Origin: Beroe forskalii | Taxonomy: Eukaryota > Ctenophora > Nuda > Beroida > Beroidae | Direction of reading: 5' to 3' | Length of the DNA stretch: 64,000 nt | Assembly (NCBI GenBank): GCA_011033025.1 | Contig: WFMF01000158.1 | Coordinates: 124,001 to 188,000, forward strand | In this document: piece by piece, positions 33,021-43,572 of the stretch | How positions within the stretch are numbered: position 1 is the first letter of the stretch | How the letters are laid out: the number at the start of each line of letters is the position of its first letter | Translations under genes and position numbers: made by a program | Notes under the pieces: model-generated | The model's input: the letters and a program-made list of their open reading frames with translations, nothing else | Told to the model about the DNA's origin: nothing | Database searches by the model: none

Positions 33021-34430
33021 CACTCTGTACAAATCGGGCAACTCGACCACGGATCTTAGACCACAAGACGTTTAGCAAAAAACTGGAAAGTAGGTAGGTA
33101 TGTTTAAAAGTCTCAAGGCGAGCCGAATACCTTACACTGCCAAGATTCTCAGATGACTGACTGTTCTTCACTTAATTCTGTTTTTTGTACACGAATTCCC
33201 GGAACAGAATCTCCTAAGCTGAGTACCTACTGAGTATACTGATGCACAGTTAATTGGAAACCGATGATAAAAAACCGCTAACTTGGTTTATAGGATTTAA
33301 ATCAATAAGAGTGCAGGTACGTGGGGCTTGTCTTAGAAAACAAATCACAAATGCTATGGACGTGGAATCTTTGCATTCACAAAGATTAAAAACATCAAAT
33401 TTAAATCAGTGATATGCTTGTCAACGCTATTCTTAGATCCGAGCAAAATGATAAGTTTTGCACAAACGCTCGAATCTTCTAGTTCTGGAGTAAAGAGTGA
33501 GGAACTGTCTGGGATCCTTGCAAAGAATTATTCTAAATTCGAGACTTCATCCAAATTTAAAATGTTATGAAAATTAAAATTGCCGAAATTTGCAATAAAC
33601 TTAATGAACAGCAGCATCACTGGACACTGGACAGAGAAGTATACAAATGGTAGGGAAGAGAGAGGAGGAATGTATGCTAGGTGTTGATGAGAGTGTATAA
33701 CCCAGTGAATACAAACAGCACAGGGAAGGAGGGTCAATAAGGAATATCATGTTACAATTCACACCAGGTGAGGGGACACCTGCCCTACACATAGAGATCA
33801 CACTAGGTAGATAGGCCACACCCACATTCATCCTAGTGTGACTGTAGGGACTCATCCTAGTGTGAAATCTCACTCCTGTCTAATGTCTAGTAGAGTAAGT
33901 AGTAGGTAGGATACCTACTGTATGAGTAGTGAGTACATCCGAGTACATGTATGTATCTGTAAAATTGTTGGACTAAAAATTGGTACCTACAGCATCATTC
34001 AGTATTCGAGTTATAAAGACCGTATGTCCCCTGGCTGATAAGGGCCGTCTGGGGGCTTCAGCCCCCAGAAGCCAGGCGACCGGACTCCTGAAAAAGGAAG
34101 TTCCCGCATGATTGGGAAATAACCTGTTGGATTGTATCCAGTCAATCACTCAATAATTCCCAAAATAGATAGTAAAATTGAAAAGAAGCAAATTTTTGGG
34201 GCAGCAGCCCCCAGAAGCCAAACGTCTTGAGTAAACAAAATTGTCGTTCCAAAAGGTAGTTGAACTTCAATGCGATAATTGAAGATATTTAGGAATTTTG
34301 GGAGCAATCTGGGAAACTGGAGGCGGGGACAGTTGTCACTGTAACGCCTCCTCTCGACGGCCATGTGTTGAACCTTGATCAGCCAGATATCAGCCACTCA
34401 GCAAACGGTCATTTAAGCTTCAAAGCATAA

Positions 34431-35772
34431 TCTTAATTATAATTTCGTAAGAGCACGTGAATTATGTCTGTCTGTGCCGCCGTATACAATTAAATTTGAC
34501 CTTGCCAAGAAAATATCAAGAGAAACGAATGCAAACGGGAAAAAAGAGGTGCCGTTGCTATGGAGATTGGATATTTGCGCACGTGCAACATAAAGTAGTT
34601 CGCAATGTAGTGTTACTATTACGTTAGTGATTTAAGCTGTCGAGATTTCGCTTTTAAATGTCGGTGTTTTTAAACTTTAAAGTTCATGAGGCATGTAGGA
34701 ATATTTTGGACGACAGTTATCGGAAGTTTAGGAAAGTGGGACGTTATTACAAAAAATCTCTAAGCAGTAGAGTTCAACCGATGAAAAAAAAATTCTAATC
34801 GAACAATGTCCGTACGTATCGGCGTGTTTCAAAATTATTGAGAGTTTCACTGAGTTCGATTCAGAGCACGTAAACGTAAGGGAAAACAAAAATGTTGAAC
34901 TAACGAAATGAACAAAATGCGGTGCGCGCGCATTGTAATATTGCGCGCTGAAACTCTGCGCGCGGCGCTATTTTTCTGCACAAAGTTATTTTAGATCGAC
35001 TCACATACGTACTAGAGGAAATGCGCGGCGTAAAATTATGAATTTGATTTTGCTGTGCTTAGTCTGAGCGCGCGCCACGCAAGGCCTAAAATTAATCTTT
35101 AATTAATTTCCACTTATTACGCAGCTTTATTCAACGTATACAAATGAAGGAAAATTAATAATTTACGGTAAGACCAGTCAAACATTGCGTTAGTGTTCCC
35201 TAATGCCTAACCACGCGCACGTCGGTGCGTCGCAATTTTCGTCGTTTGGTCCTTTGAGCCATCAGACAACGCACTTCAGCAACTTCAGTTCATATCAACC
35301 TATCTTTTTACTTACTTAATTTTGCTGGCTCTTGGTTTCACCTAACCAGATGCTTACGCGCGCAGCCTGCCGCCTGAGGAGGAACGACGGCGCGCCGCGC
35401 AGAATAGGACGCTGGTTAGGGCAAGCTGTTGTTAACTTGGTAAGAATTTGGGTATGTCTCCCATGTAAACGGCTCTGAGTGACGTCACAGATCTAAACGT
35501 CAATTTTTCTGTATCCTAAACCTAACCATTGCCCTAACCAATACCCTAACCTTAATCATTATCCTAAATCTAACAAATCCTGACCCTAACCAGAATCCTA
35601 TCCTCACTGCTTAGAGCGCTAGAAGCGCTTAATTATATTTTTCTGAGTGACGTCATTGTCATAGATAATGAAGGCTCCCGTTTACATGGGAGACTAGCCA
35701 GAATTTGCGAACGAGGCGCCGCGTAGCGCCGCCGAGTGAGCAATGTAATAGCAGGCCCACCGGGCCTGCTAG
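34431..35772 (+). mobile_element. Helitron (non-autonomous) with all hallmark ends
   Basis: Present in copy A, absent in copy B. It starts TCTTAATTATAATTTCG after an A (34430). It ends with the hairpin GCAGGCCC-ACC-GGGCCTGC running into CTAG (35769-35772), followed by a T. Copy B has AAGCATAA joined directly to TACTATAATAAAA (63380/63381), exactly an A|T target with no duplication. 5'-TC, 3' hairpin, CTAG-3' and insertion between A and T are the Helitron hallmarks. It carries no Rep/helicase gene and contains an M1 MITE (35455-35694). Confidence 0.85.
35455..35694 (-). mobile_element. M1 MITE inside the Helitron
   Basis: A 240-bp copy with 17-bp perfect termini GTCTCCCATGTAAACGG and complement. 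TGACGTCA occurs near both ends, and the middle reads as degenerate CCCTAACC steps. TA lies at 35453-35454 and 35695-35696. Being nested, it post-dates the Helitron insertion or was carried by it. Confidence 0.85.
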
Positions 35773-36368
35773 TCTATAATAAAAGCAAAATATGAGCACA
35801 TGAGGCCTTTTAAATATTGTAATTTTCAGGAACGCCTTAAAAGTGAGAAATTTGCAGAGAAGGAAAGTCAATGAAATGAGTAGCAAAATTTGAATATGAG
35901 CATCATATTAACACGAGACTGTAATATGAAGAGCGCGTGAATTACAGCACCACCCTCGAATCTTGATGTTCGCTTGTGGCAGAGTGAAAATGCAGCTTCG
36001 ACATCAGTTTTATAAGACTTGACTATATTGACTAGCACAGTTATAAGATGGGTGTAACAACATGAAATAACTCTACTATACAGATACTCCACATAACATA
36101 CTATCATGATGATCCCAGATCGCGTCTTGTATAGGCTGTAGCTAATCAGAGATCATGTCAACATGTCGATATCAACTTGCCTCATGTTTACTAAAGCAGC
36201 CCGGCTCCACTGTCTTTGTTAAAAGCACCCATCCTTTTTAGTTTTTTAATATCTCTCCGAAACCCTTCAAGTACCTTGAAAAGTGTAAACAGCAAAACTC
36301 TTATATCATTAAATCTAAGTCATGGCATGAACTCCTATAAGCCTTTCTGTTGGTAGTGTTGATATGAA

Positions 36369-36700
36369 GTGAGAGGGATTTGGAGGGTTCCTTTTCAGCG
36401 CTACAATGTCAGCAGAATCTCAGATATAAAAGAAATCCAAGAGCCTAGGGAAGTGTTGAAGTTTACACAGCAGGCAAATTCTACCATCATAACCAGTGGA
36501 TCCGGTGGTAAAACTCCGTACCAGACAGCAGATCCCTGTCAAATTCCAAAGCAGATCAGGTTCAGCCGACAAAAGGGAACAGGATTTCTAGAGTAGATGG
36601 TATACCGCCTGCCGCTATAGTTAGATACTTAGAAAGAATGGCCGAATACGACAAGGTAGAATCCATAGAACTCATAGATAACTCAAACATGTCTAAGTAA
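36369..36700 (+). other. Coding-like block, unrecognised
   Basis: A 75-codon frame (36369-36596) is followed, in another frame, by an open stretch from 36512 containing RISRVDGIPPAAIVRYLERM and AEYDKVESIELIDNSNMSK, with stop at 36698-36700. A possible donor, AA|GTAAGA, overlaps that stop. VESIELIDNS looks like one strand of a leucine-rich repeat. It could be an exon of a host gene just beyond segment A; I do not recognise it. Confidence 0.3.
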
Positions 36701-36717
36701 GAAAACTATGATCACAG

Positions 36718-37489
36718 AGACGATCAACTCTAGAAAAAACAAATGTAAGTAACTACGCCGTCTACGATGAAAGGCTAAATATCTGGGGTGGCTAAATATA
36801 TGAGCTCAGGAGAGGCTTTGCTTCTACCAACTTAATAACATGCTAAAGAGCTATAGCTATAAAACTAAAAGTAAGCATAATGATACAATAGGAATGTAGG
36901 TATATAAAATATTAATGACTGGGTAATGACTGGGTAATCAGTTATAGCACATAAACACGTAGCACATCATAGTAATGTTATCTTGTAATAAATGTAAAAG
37001 GACAAATCATAATTATTAGAAACAAGGGGGGGGGGTTGGTTGGAAGAAATAAAGAAAACAGGCATCAATTACTTGATAATTGGTTATGATGATCGTACCT
37101 AAGCGAGCTCAACATTTATAGAACGTTGTAAAACAACTAAAGCTAGCGCAGAGTAAGTATAAGCTGTATAGATTATTTTAGTAGGTATATTCTATTTTAG
37201 TAAATTCTTGAATCCATGATGACATTTAACCCGAGCATTATTTGTATATATATTATCGCAGAATACACGAGGGAGTGCTAGTGATCAGAGCAAATAAATT
37301 TTATTAGATGATAGCAATTCGATGATAGCAATGTACGTTCCTACTAATTCACGGGGAATGAAGAATTTTGACATCAAAATACTAAAATAGAGTTTGCACG
37401 GTTCTGACTTAAAATCAAATTACCAAGTTTTAAATCTTTTCTAGTTACTAGAATCCAGTTTAAATTATTCTTTTGATTATTTAAATCAG
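36718..37489. other. Intergenic, nothing recognised
   Basis: AT-rich sequence with no supported feature apart from a G10 run at about 37027. Confidence 0.4.
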
Positions 37490-37780
37490 GTGGGGGTTTT
37501 CCCCGGGGGTTTTTGAGGGGGGAAAACTGAGCCCCTTTTTTTTAAAAGATTAAAAGGCAAAAGTTTTTTAAAAAGAAGTAAAAATCCGCAAAATTGGGAA
37601 ACCCTGAAAATTAAAAAATCAACATGTTTCCCACCCCATTTTCTTCACCTTTATCCAATTGGGTTTTTGGGCAAAACTAATTTAATGAAAAACGCGAAAA
37701 TTTTTAGAAATTTTTGGAAATTTTTGGGCTGAAAACACGCTTCCAAAACTTTTTTTAAAAACCAAAACTTTTGGGCTCGG
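37490..37780. other. Homopolymer-rich, probable low-quality sequence
   Basis: The same texture as 12780-15640: GGGGG, TTTT, CCCC and AAAA runs in close succession, starting abruptly after GATTATTTAAATCAGG. Confidence 0.5.
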
Positions 37781-37860
37781 GTTAAATGCGTTTGAAAAAT
37801 TAAATAATGTATGTTATCCAAATTCAATGCATTAATCGTGTCAAAAATTCGTCGTACGAA

Positions 37861-37904
37861 TACGATTGAAAACCGGGCATCTAGATGCCCGGTTTTCAAT
37901 CGTA
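37861..37904. repeat. 44-bp perfect palindrome
   Basis: The arms contain ATTGAAAACCGGGCATCT and complement, meeting at CTAG with no spacer. Confidence 0.9.
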
Positions 37905-38236
37905 CGACGTAATTTGATATCAAAATAATAAACTTAAAGGGTTTATCATTCACGCTTTTAGATTTCGAAATAATAGTATCCTAAAACTATATTTTGCACC
38001 AATCGAGCATGTTTTTGCAGTGTACCGTTCGTGATAAATTATTACGCACTGTAGTGCCAAAATCCTGATTTATTACGCACTGTAGTTCATAATAATTTAT
38101 TATGGTGCAGTGGATCAGTGCGTTATGATTCATTTCGCACGATAGATCCAGTTCCACCTTCAAGTTCATATCATAATTTAAAACATTTCCTTGTGTTTGA
38201 AAATATCCCCATTTTAACAAGTTAGGTCGGTACATA

Positions 38237-38378
38237 ATGAAGGGTTTAGTAACGAGTGCAAACCTCTGCAACAAAAACCTCGGCCTCGGTTTCTACTACA
38301 CATATGGGCCCTCGGCTACTCGTGCGTAATATCCCGGTTTGCACTTTTTACTCGTTACTAAACCGTTCAATTTCATTA
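38237..38378. mobile_element. Short inverted-repeat element (MITE-like)
   Basis: AATGAAGGGTTTAGTAACGA then GTGCAAACC (38237-38265) is matched in inverse by GGTTTGCAC...TACTCGTTACTAAACC...TTTCATT (38338-38378). The total is about 142 bp with a CGGCCTCGG-rich loop. Confidence 0.7.
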
Positions 38379-38959
38379 TAGTTATACATGGTGTGTTTTA
38401 TGTCGTATTCGTACGTTTTATCGATACTCAACCTTTAATTTTCGCAATAACATTTGAGAAATGAGACAGCTACCCGATTCCAATATAACACTGGTCACTA
38501 AATCCAATGGAAACATTAACAAAGTTCAAATGAAAGTTTTTATTTCTAGGCTATTTGTGAATTATTGTTGAACCAAATCGTTATATTAAGTGATGGCACG
38601 CAGAGATCATCGCATCATTTTGATATCACTTTTAATTTGTAAATGTATCATTTTTAAAATTATGAAATTTCAAGCAAGATCAAGCTTTTAAATTATATTT
38701 CATTACCCGCTCTAAGAACGGCAAAAAAAGCTTAGTGCTTACCGCCGATTTTCGTCACCGCTTATAGGGGGGAATGTCAGTGTTCCAAATGTCCCTGTCC
38801 CAATTTACTTTTTTTTAGTTAGATCGCGAGACTGTCATTTGAGACATTTGGGACGAATAAAAAAGTGGGAAAAAATAAGTGATTTTCAAATTTGTCCCTG
38901 TTTTATCATTCAAATAATTTCTGACTATTCCTGTCAAAAATTTATATCCATGCTACTAA

Positions 38960-39529
38960 ACCATGGTAAATTGAGCCATCTGTTTAGGCCCAGTAGCATG
39001 CCAGTAGCACGTGCCAGTATTGCGCCAGTAGCACGCCAGTAGCATGCCAGTTGTACTTCAGTATCACGCCAGTATTGCGCCAATCAAAACTTACTGAAAA
39101 GCCAGGACACCAGTAACAGGTGCGCGGACAAAACACCACCCGGACAAAACCCCACCCGGACATAACCCCACCTTAGAGCACAAATTGCGCGAAAGGGACG
39201 CTCGTGCGTAATCCTGTGACGCAATTGTTACGGTTAGGGTTAGGACGTACGGTCGCACGAACTTTCCCATCGCGCAATTTGTGCTCTAAGGTGGGGTTAT
39301 GTCCGGGTGGGGTTTTGTCCTACCATGGTAGGACAAAACCCCACCCGGACATAACCCCACCTTATGATCTGATACTGGTGTGCTACTGGCAATGCCAGTG
39401 GCATGCTACTAGTGTGATACTGGTGCGATGCTCGCGTGAGGTAGGCCTGATACTGGTGCAATACTGGCGTGGAGCTGGCGTGATACAGGTGTGATACTGG
39501 CCTATACGGATTGCTCAATTTACCTAAAC
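38960..39529. mobile_element. Nested TIR element with internal palindromes
   Basis: The left end GGTAAATTGAGCCATC...TAGGCCCAGTA is matched in inverse by TACTGGCCTATA...TTGCTCAATTTACC. Each side carries arrays of the same degenerate word (CCAGTAGCA on the left, TGCTACTGG on the right). The middle holds GGACAAAACCCCACCCGGAC in three alternating orientations (39127, 39301 and 39331). Confidence 0.65.
39287..39364. repeat. 78-bp perfect palindrome
   Basis: The arms read TAAGGTGGGGTTATGTCCGG GTGGGGTTTTGTCCTACCA and complement, meeting at CCATGG with no spacer. Confidence 0.95.
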
Positions 39530-40109
39530 CATACCACTATTCTACTATACTAGGTAAGTAAGTAAGTGGTCAGTTCAACTGATATTTTAACATTGAAGTA
39601 GCTGTTGTTGCATTGGAACTGCCATCTTTCTCATATCATATGTTGTGAAGAAAATAATGCTAAAATGCTGCTCACAAACACAACCATTTGAGTCCCATTT
39701 ATCTCAGTCCATAATGTCATATTCCTCCCAAATGTCACATTTGTCCAAAATGTCGCATTTGTACCAAATTTCACATATGTACCAAATTTCACATTTGTAC
39801 CAAATTTCACATTTGTCCCAAATGTCACATTTGTCCCAAATGTCACATTTTTCCTTGTCCCAATTCATTTTTCGGACCTATTTTTTTTCTGTTTCATTTG
39901 TCCCAATTGTCCCATTTTTACCAGTTGCAAGTCACTTTTTGAGTCCCAATTTTCCCATTTTCTCTGTCCCAATTGTCCCATTTGTCCCAAATGTCTCATT
40001 TGTCCCAAATGTCCATTTGTCACTGTCCCAATCCACTTTTTTGAGTTAGGGACAATTGGGACAGTGGCACCCCCCCTTATACTTATAGACATCGAATATG
40101 AACATTTTA

Positions 40110-40179
40110 AATTTATCGCCTTATCCGTATCGGCGGCTTTATAATTATAGATATAAAGCCGCCGGTAAGGCGATAAATT
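40110..40179. repeat. Hairpin, ~26-bp arms
   Basis: AATTTATCGCCTTA...GGCGGCTTTA and its complement are separated by about 12 bases (TAATTATAGATA). Confidence 0.85.
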
Positions 40180-40200
40180 GAAAAATAAAAAATAAATGAA

Positions 40201-41440
40201 CAGAAAAATTGACGTTTAGATCTGTGACGTCACTCAGCCCCGTTAGTCAATAGTCCTCACCCTAATAGTATTACTAATACTTAAAGTTAAGCGCTAGATG
40301 CGCTTAATTTAAATTATATTTTTTCCCTCTCCAATTGCGTTTTTGTGAGTACAAAAAGGCAAATGAGAGGGTTAGCAGAGATCGTGTATTTTGAGAGGAT
40401 CGGGTCGACAAAAATTAGTGTGAAGTGTATACTACCTTTATCCGTACTGTTAATTCTGAAAAGGGTGCGCAAACTTGAGGGAGATATGTCCACAAAATTT
40501 GAGGGAGATGTCCACAAATTTGAGGGAGATGTCCACATATTTGAGGGAGATTTCGTCAACATTGGTACCATTACAGGCAAAAGGCGCATCTACCAACTGC
40601 TCCTTTATAATATCACTCGCGCTGGTGTATTCTCTCAGTTTGGTGTAGTGGCATCTTGTGCAGTTCTCACAGCTGCTAGCTTGCAGCTATTCAGGTTCAA
40701 TGCTCGCTGATCCTAACCTTGAAAAATTTTGATTCCTTTTTAAGCTTGATTTATATCAATGATAAGACGTGGTCCAGGCCCTTGAATAAGATAGGAATAA
40801 ATATATCTATTAACGCTGTCAATAAGGAATTCTTCATCAATATCTTTATGGATTTCAAGTGATCTTGACAATGAGGACAGAGCAATTTGAGTGCAATCAA
40901 TGATGGGCATGTCTTTCGATGAAAAATTTGTCTCGGTAATCTTAGCTTATCAGACTCGTCAATCTTTTACAGTTTCAAGATTTCAATAACATAATAATTC
41001 AACAATCTTTTCCATGACGTATTACGTAATGAAATTCTGTAAAGAGACGGTGCATGAACATGAACCAGAAAGTGCAACAATTGTACTAAACAATTGTACA
41101 ATTGTACAATTCGACATCAACAGCAAAGAAAATGTGACGCGTAACAAAGATGGGGTAATTGGTAATGAAATTAAATGGCGCGCAAACAAAATGACCAAAT
41201 CTACAAAGAGTTCTGCGAATTGGCGGGAGCGCGCGCAACCATTTTGCACGTGTATCGTACCGCGTGCCCACGTGCCATTAGATGTGCGGCACGCGTTAAT
41301 TCATTTAATTCAAGTACGTTGGAGAGGGAAATGAAGCGCCTGCAAAACGATGCCAAAAATGATAAAGCCTGCAGGCGCAATTCTTGTTATGAGTGACGTC
41401 ACTGTCATAGTGAAGGCTCTCGTTTATAATTGGGGGCGAT
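40201..41440. mobile_element. Rearranged M1 pieces around an E2 insertion
   Basis: 40201-40246 is an M1 end (AATTGACGTTTAGATCTGTG, ACGTCACTCAG). 40256-40321 is the other M1 half in the opposite orientation (AGCGCTAGATGCGCTTAATT). After the E2 copy, its terminus resumes at 41392-41437 (GAGTGACGTCACTGTCATAG). The E2 element therefore landed inside M1. Confidence 0.65.
40322..41391 (+). mobile_element. E2 element, copy 1 (Helentron-associated type?)
   Basis: A non-coding repeat of about 1.07 kb present four times in the window. Features in order: CCCTCTCCAATTGCG at the left end; a short tandem array (TTTGAGGGAGATGTCCACAAA, four units, about 40470-40550); a conserved block with Pol III A- and B-box matches (40641-40651 and 40694-40703); GGAGAGGGAA (about 41322), the inverse of the left end; then a stem GCGCCTGC...GCAGGCGC near the right end. 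Subterminal inverted repeats plus internal tandem repeats plus a terminal stem are the plan described for Helentron-associated elements such as DINE-1. No Helentron protein is present, so this is a structural inference. Confidence 0.55.
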
Positions 41441-42046
41441 CCATAAATTAAGTTCGCCATTTAGGGGGGAGGGGGGTTTTCAAATTTGTAACATGTGCGA
41501 ACATAGGGGGAGGGGGGTTTTGATAGGGTGTAACGTTACAAATTGATGTGTGAAAATTTGTGATTTTCCGACGATTGATTGACTATCTAATGCATCACTA
41601 TCAGTATCATTTATATAGGATAGTTCATAAGTGATAAGTGGAATTTTGTGAAAATAAGTCTCAGTCAAGGCATGGAATGTGATTTCGGTAAAATTGAAGT
41701 TGAACACCATCACCACCGTGGTGTTTCCACATGATAAAGAACGCACGAATGCGGCACTGAAGGTGCGCGCCATTCCCACCATTAAATCTCCAAGGTGGGA
41801 ATGGCGCGCACTCAGTGGCGCGCACTCAGTGCGCGCCGTCTTTTATGTGGAAACACCACGGACACTCACCAGTGTTTATTTGGCTTATGCTATGATATTG
41901 ATTTGGGAACATTGTGTTTATCAATTTTCGAACGTTCAAGAAGAGGGGGGTGGTTTTCAATTAATTTTTAACAAGTGCGAACATAGGGGGAGGGGGGTCT
42001 GAAATTCGGGGAAAAAAGCGAACGTAATTAATGGATGGCCCCTTAT
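41436..42046. mobile_element. TIR element with GGGGG(A)GGGGGG subtermini
   Basis: The left end GGGGGCGATCCATAAATTAA is mirrored by TTAATGGATGGCCCC at the right. Both ends carry GTGCGAACATAGGGGGAGG in direct order. A second, smaller inverted-repeat element (41717-41862) is nested within. Confidence 0.65.
41717..41862. mobile_element. Nested MITE, 146 bp
   Basis: CCGTGGTGTTTCCACAT (left) and ATGTGGAAACACCACGG (right) are perfect inverted termini. The inside has a second inverted pair, GGTGCGCGCCATTCCCACC and GGTGGGAATGGCGCGCAC. Confidence 0.85.
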
Positions 42047-42099
42047 TTGTCTGGTGTTATTAACACCAGACAAATAAGGGGCCATCCATTAATTACGTT
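42021..42099. repeat. 79-bp perfect palindrome at an element end
   Basis: 39-base arms (AACGTAATTAATGGATGGCC ... GTCTGGTGTTA) with a one-base centre. The left arm includes the right terminus of the element at 41436-42046, so that terminus is present twice in mirror image. Confidence 0.95.
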
Positions 42100-43359
42100 A
42101 ACACTGTTAACAGACCCTCTCGAGAATCAGCGCGCGCGTGCGTCAGTGGTCAGCGGGTCATACATGAACATCGTACGACAAGACACTACGAAAAATAATT
42201 ATATGCGACAAATATTTAGCCGAAACCTCAAACTATGAGTATGAAATTAGGTAGTAAATTTTTTTACAGTAGGATTTTACCCTACCCTCCGCCGCGCGCC
42301 ATTTTTTCCGCGGGGACAACACGACCCTCCAAATTTCTGAGTGTTGCACGCTAGGGATGGGTGAAATCCATCTAGAAATTAGGGCCCTGCTGGTTAGGCC
42401 TAGGGCACCGGCAAGGAAATCGCCCGTCGACGTAAAAAAACGTCCAAAAGCGTTGCCTGGCCCACTTAATGCTAAACACAAAATTGAAAACGAGGCAACG
42501 GGACAAACAAGATGAAGAATTGTGCCGGCAGGCGCGATTCTTTTAGTTTAAGTTGTTACAGAATTACAGATATTTTTCTTAAAGATGATACTATTAAGTA
42601 TTACTATTACTAAAATAAACTACATGTCTTGGGAAAAGTAATGCATTATCATATCAGATTATTCTGCTGAGTCAGGAGTATTTTAAATTTATTCATTTCC
42701 AAGTGAAACTGATCAGTCATCTTTTAAGTTTCACGATGTGAGTTTGACTTCTCAATTCTCATGTTTGTTACAAAAAATATTTTATATTCATGATATTATT
42801 ATTACTAATACTATCCGTCTATACGTTATTCTCGCTTTAAGTTCAACATTGACGAAAATGAAAATTTTTCATTGCCATTTGCCGTCGATGGTGTTTCAGT
42901 CTCGACAATTTCTATCCAATTCCATTGTCGACAATGGTGACAATGGATCCTTGACATCACTGTCTGATCACATGCTCAACTTATCACCGCATCACCTACT
43001 CAGCACACTCATTAACATGCTTTTGAGTATGTATGATTTGAATAACAATTTCCATTTGTTACAAATTATATTTGAAAATTCCTTGAAATTCCTTGAAAAA
43101 AATTCCTGTCAAGTTCTACAGCATTAACAATGCTGACCCTTTGTCGAGAATAGTCATAGTGACGATGGATCTATTGTCACCGATTTTTCCCATTTACTGT
43201 TACGCTTTTGCAGATTTAATTTGTAAATTTCGGCATTTTCTATCCTCGCCAATAACTATAAGAAACTGAATATGTCGGATATGGTACATATTATGGAAAT
43301 TTTTCCTTTGATACCCTATTACCCCATTAGCTCATGATCATAGACCTAAATGGCAAATA
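42100..43359. other. Probable decayed E2-related sequence, no gene
   Basis: GTGCCGGCAGGCGCGATTCTT at about 42522 resembles the E2 right end. The following AT-rich stretch has the TTGACAATG/GATGGAT word usage of E2 cores. A 129-codon open frame (42738-43127) has no protein similarity that I recognise. Confidence 0.35.
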
Positions 43360-43545
43360 GGGTCGTAGCCAGGGGAAGGCGATACAGGCGGCTGCCTCCC
43401 CCTTTTTGGACAAAGAATGTGAAAAATGAAAAGTTTGTTAATTCTGTCGAGATTAGAGCCTTGAGCCAACCTTCATAAACTGATATTCAACCGGTATTTG
43501 AATTTACTTCACAACCTCCTTTCCGGAAATCTGGCTACCCCCCTG
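43360..43545. mobile_element. Short TIR element, GTAGCCAGG type
   Basis: GGGTCGTAGCCAGGGG (left) and TCTGGCTACCCCCCTG (right) are inverted. It lies in the CEP76 intron just downstream of the exon ending at 43573. Confidence 0.45.
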
Positions 43546-43572
43546 AATGCAGATCCCTTCCCCCGCCCTCAC

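Larger units (their letters stand above)
28656..36337 (+). repeat. Segmental duplication, copy A (7.7 kb)
   Basis: It matches 59258-63953 in the same orientation, in four collinear blocks: 28656-30035, 31096-32206, 32698-34430 and 35773-36337. The gaps between blocks are insertions present only in A (30036-31087, 32207-32694, 34431-35772). Identity looks high, in the low-to-mid 90% range by eye, with scattered small indels. Neither copy shows a recognisable gene. Shared landmarks include a fourfold ACGGTTAGATAAAATAT repeat, GTAAAACGTGACCTCATG and TAAGGGCCGTCTGGGG. A starts 650 bp upstream of arginine kinase. Confidence 0.9.
38761..40082. mobile_element. TIR element with TGTCCCA arrays, interrupted
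   Basis: The left end CTTATAGGGGGGAATGTCAG is matched in inverse by the right end ACAGTGGCACCCCCCCTTAT. The following CCAAATGTCCC and GGGACAATTGGGAC steps also mirror each other. The right interior (39650-40050) is an array of CCAAATGTCACATTTGT-type units. A second TIR element is nested inside (38960-39529). A truncated relative lies at 24465-24775. Confidence 0.65.

Noticed and set aside
34553-34570. X-box-like CCGTTGCTATGGAGATTGG
   Set aside because: It lies inside the non-autonomous Helitron with no gene downstream, and the second half-site deviates.
42738-43127. 129-codon open frame
   Set aside because: AT-rich, no similarity or splice context, and probably decayed repeat sequence.
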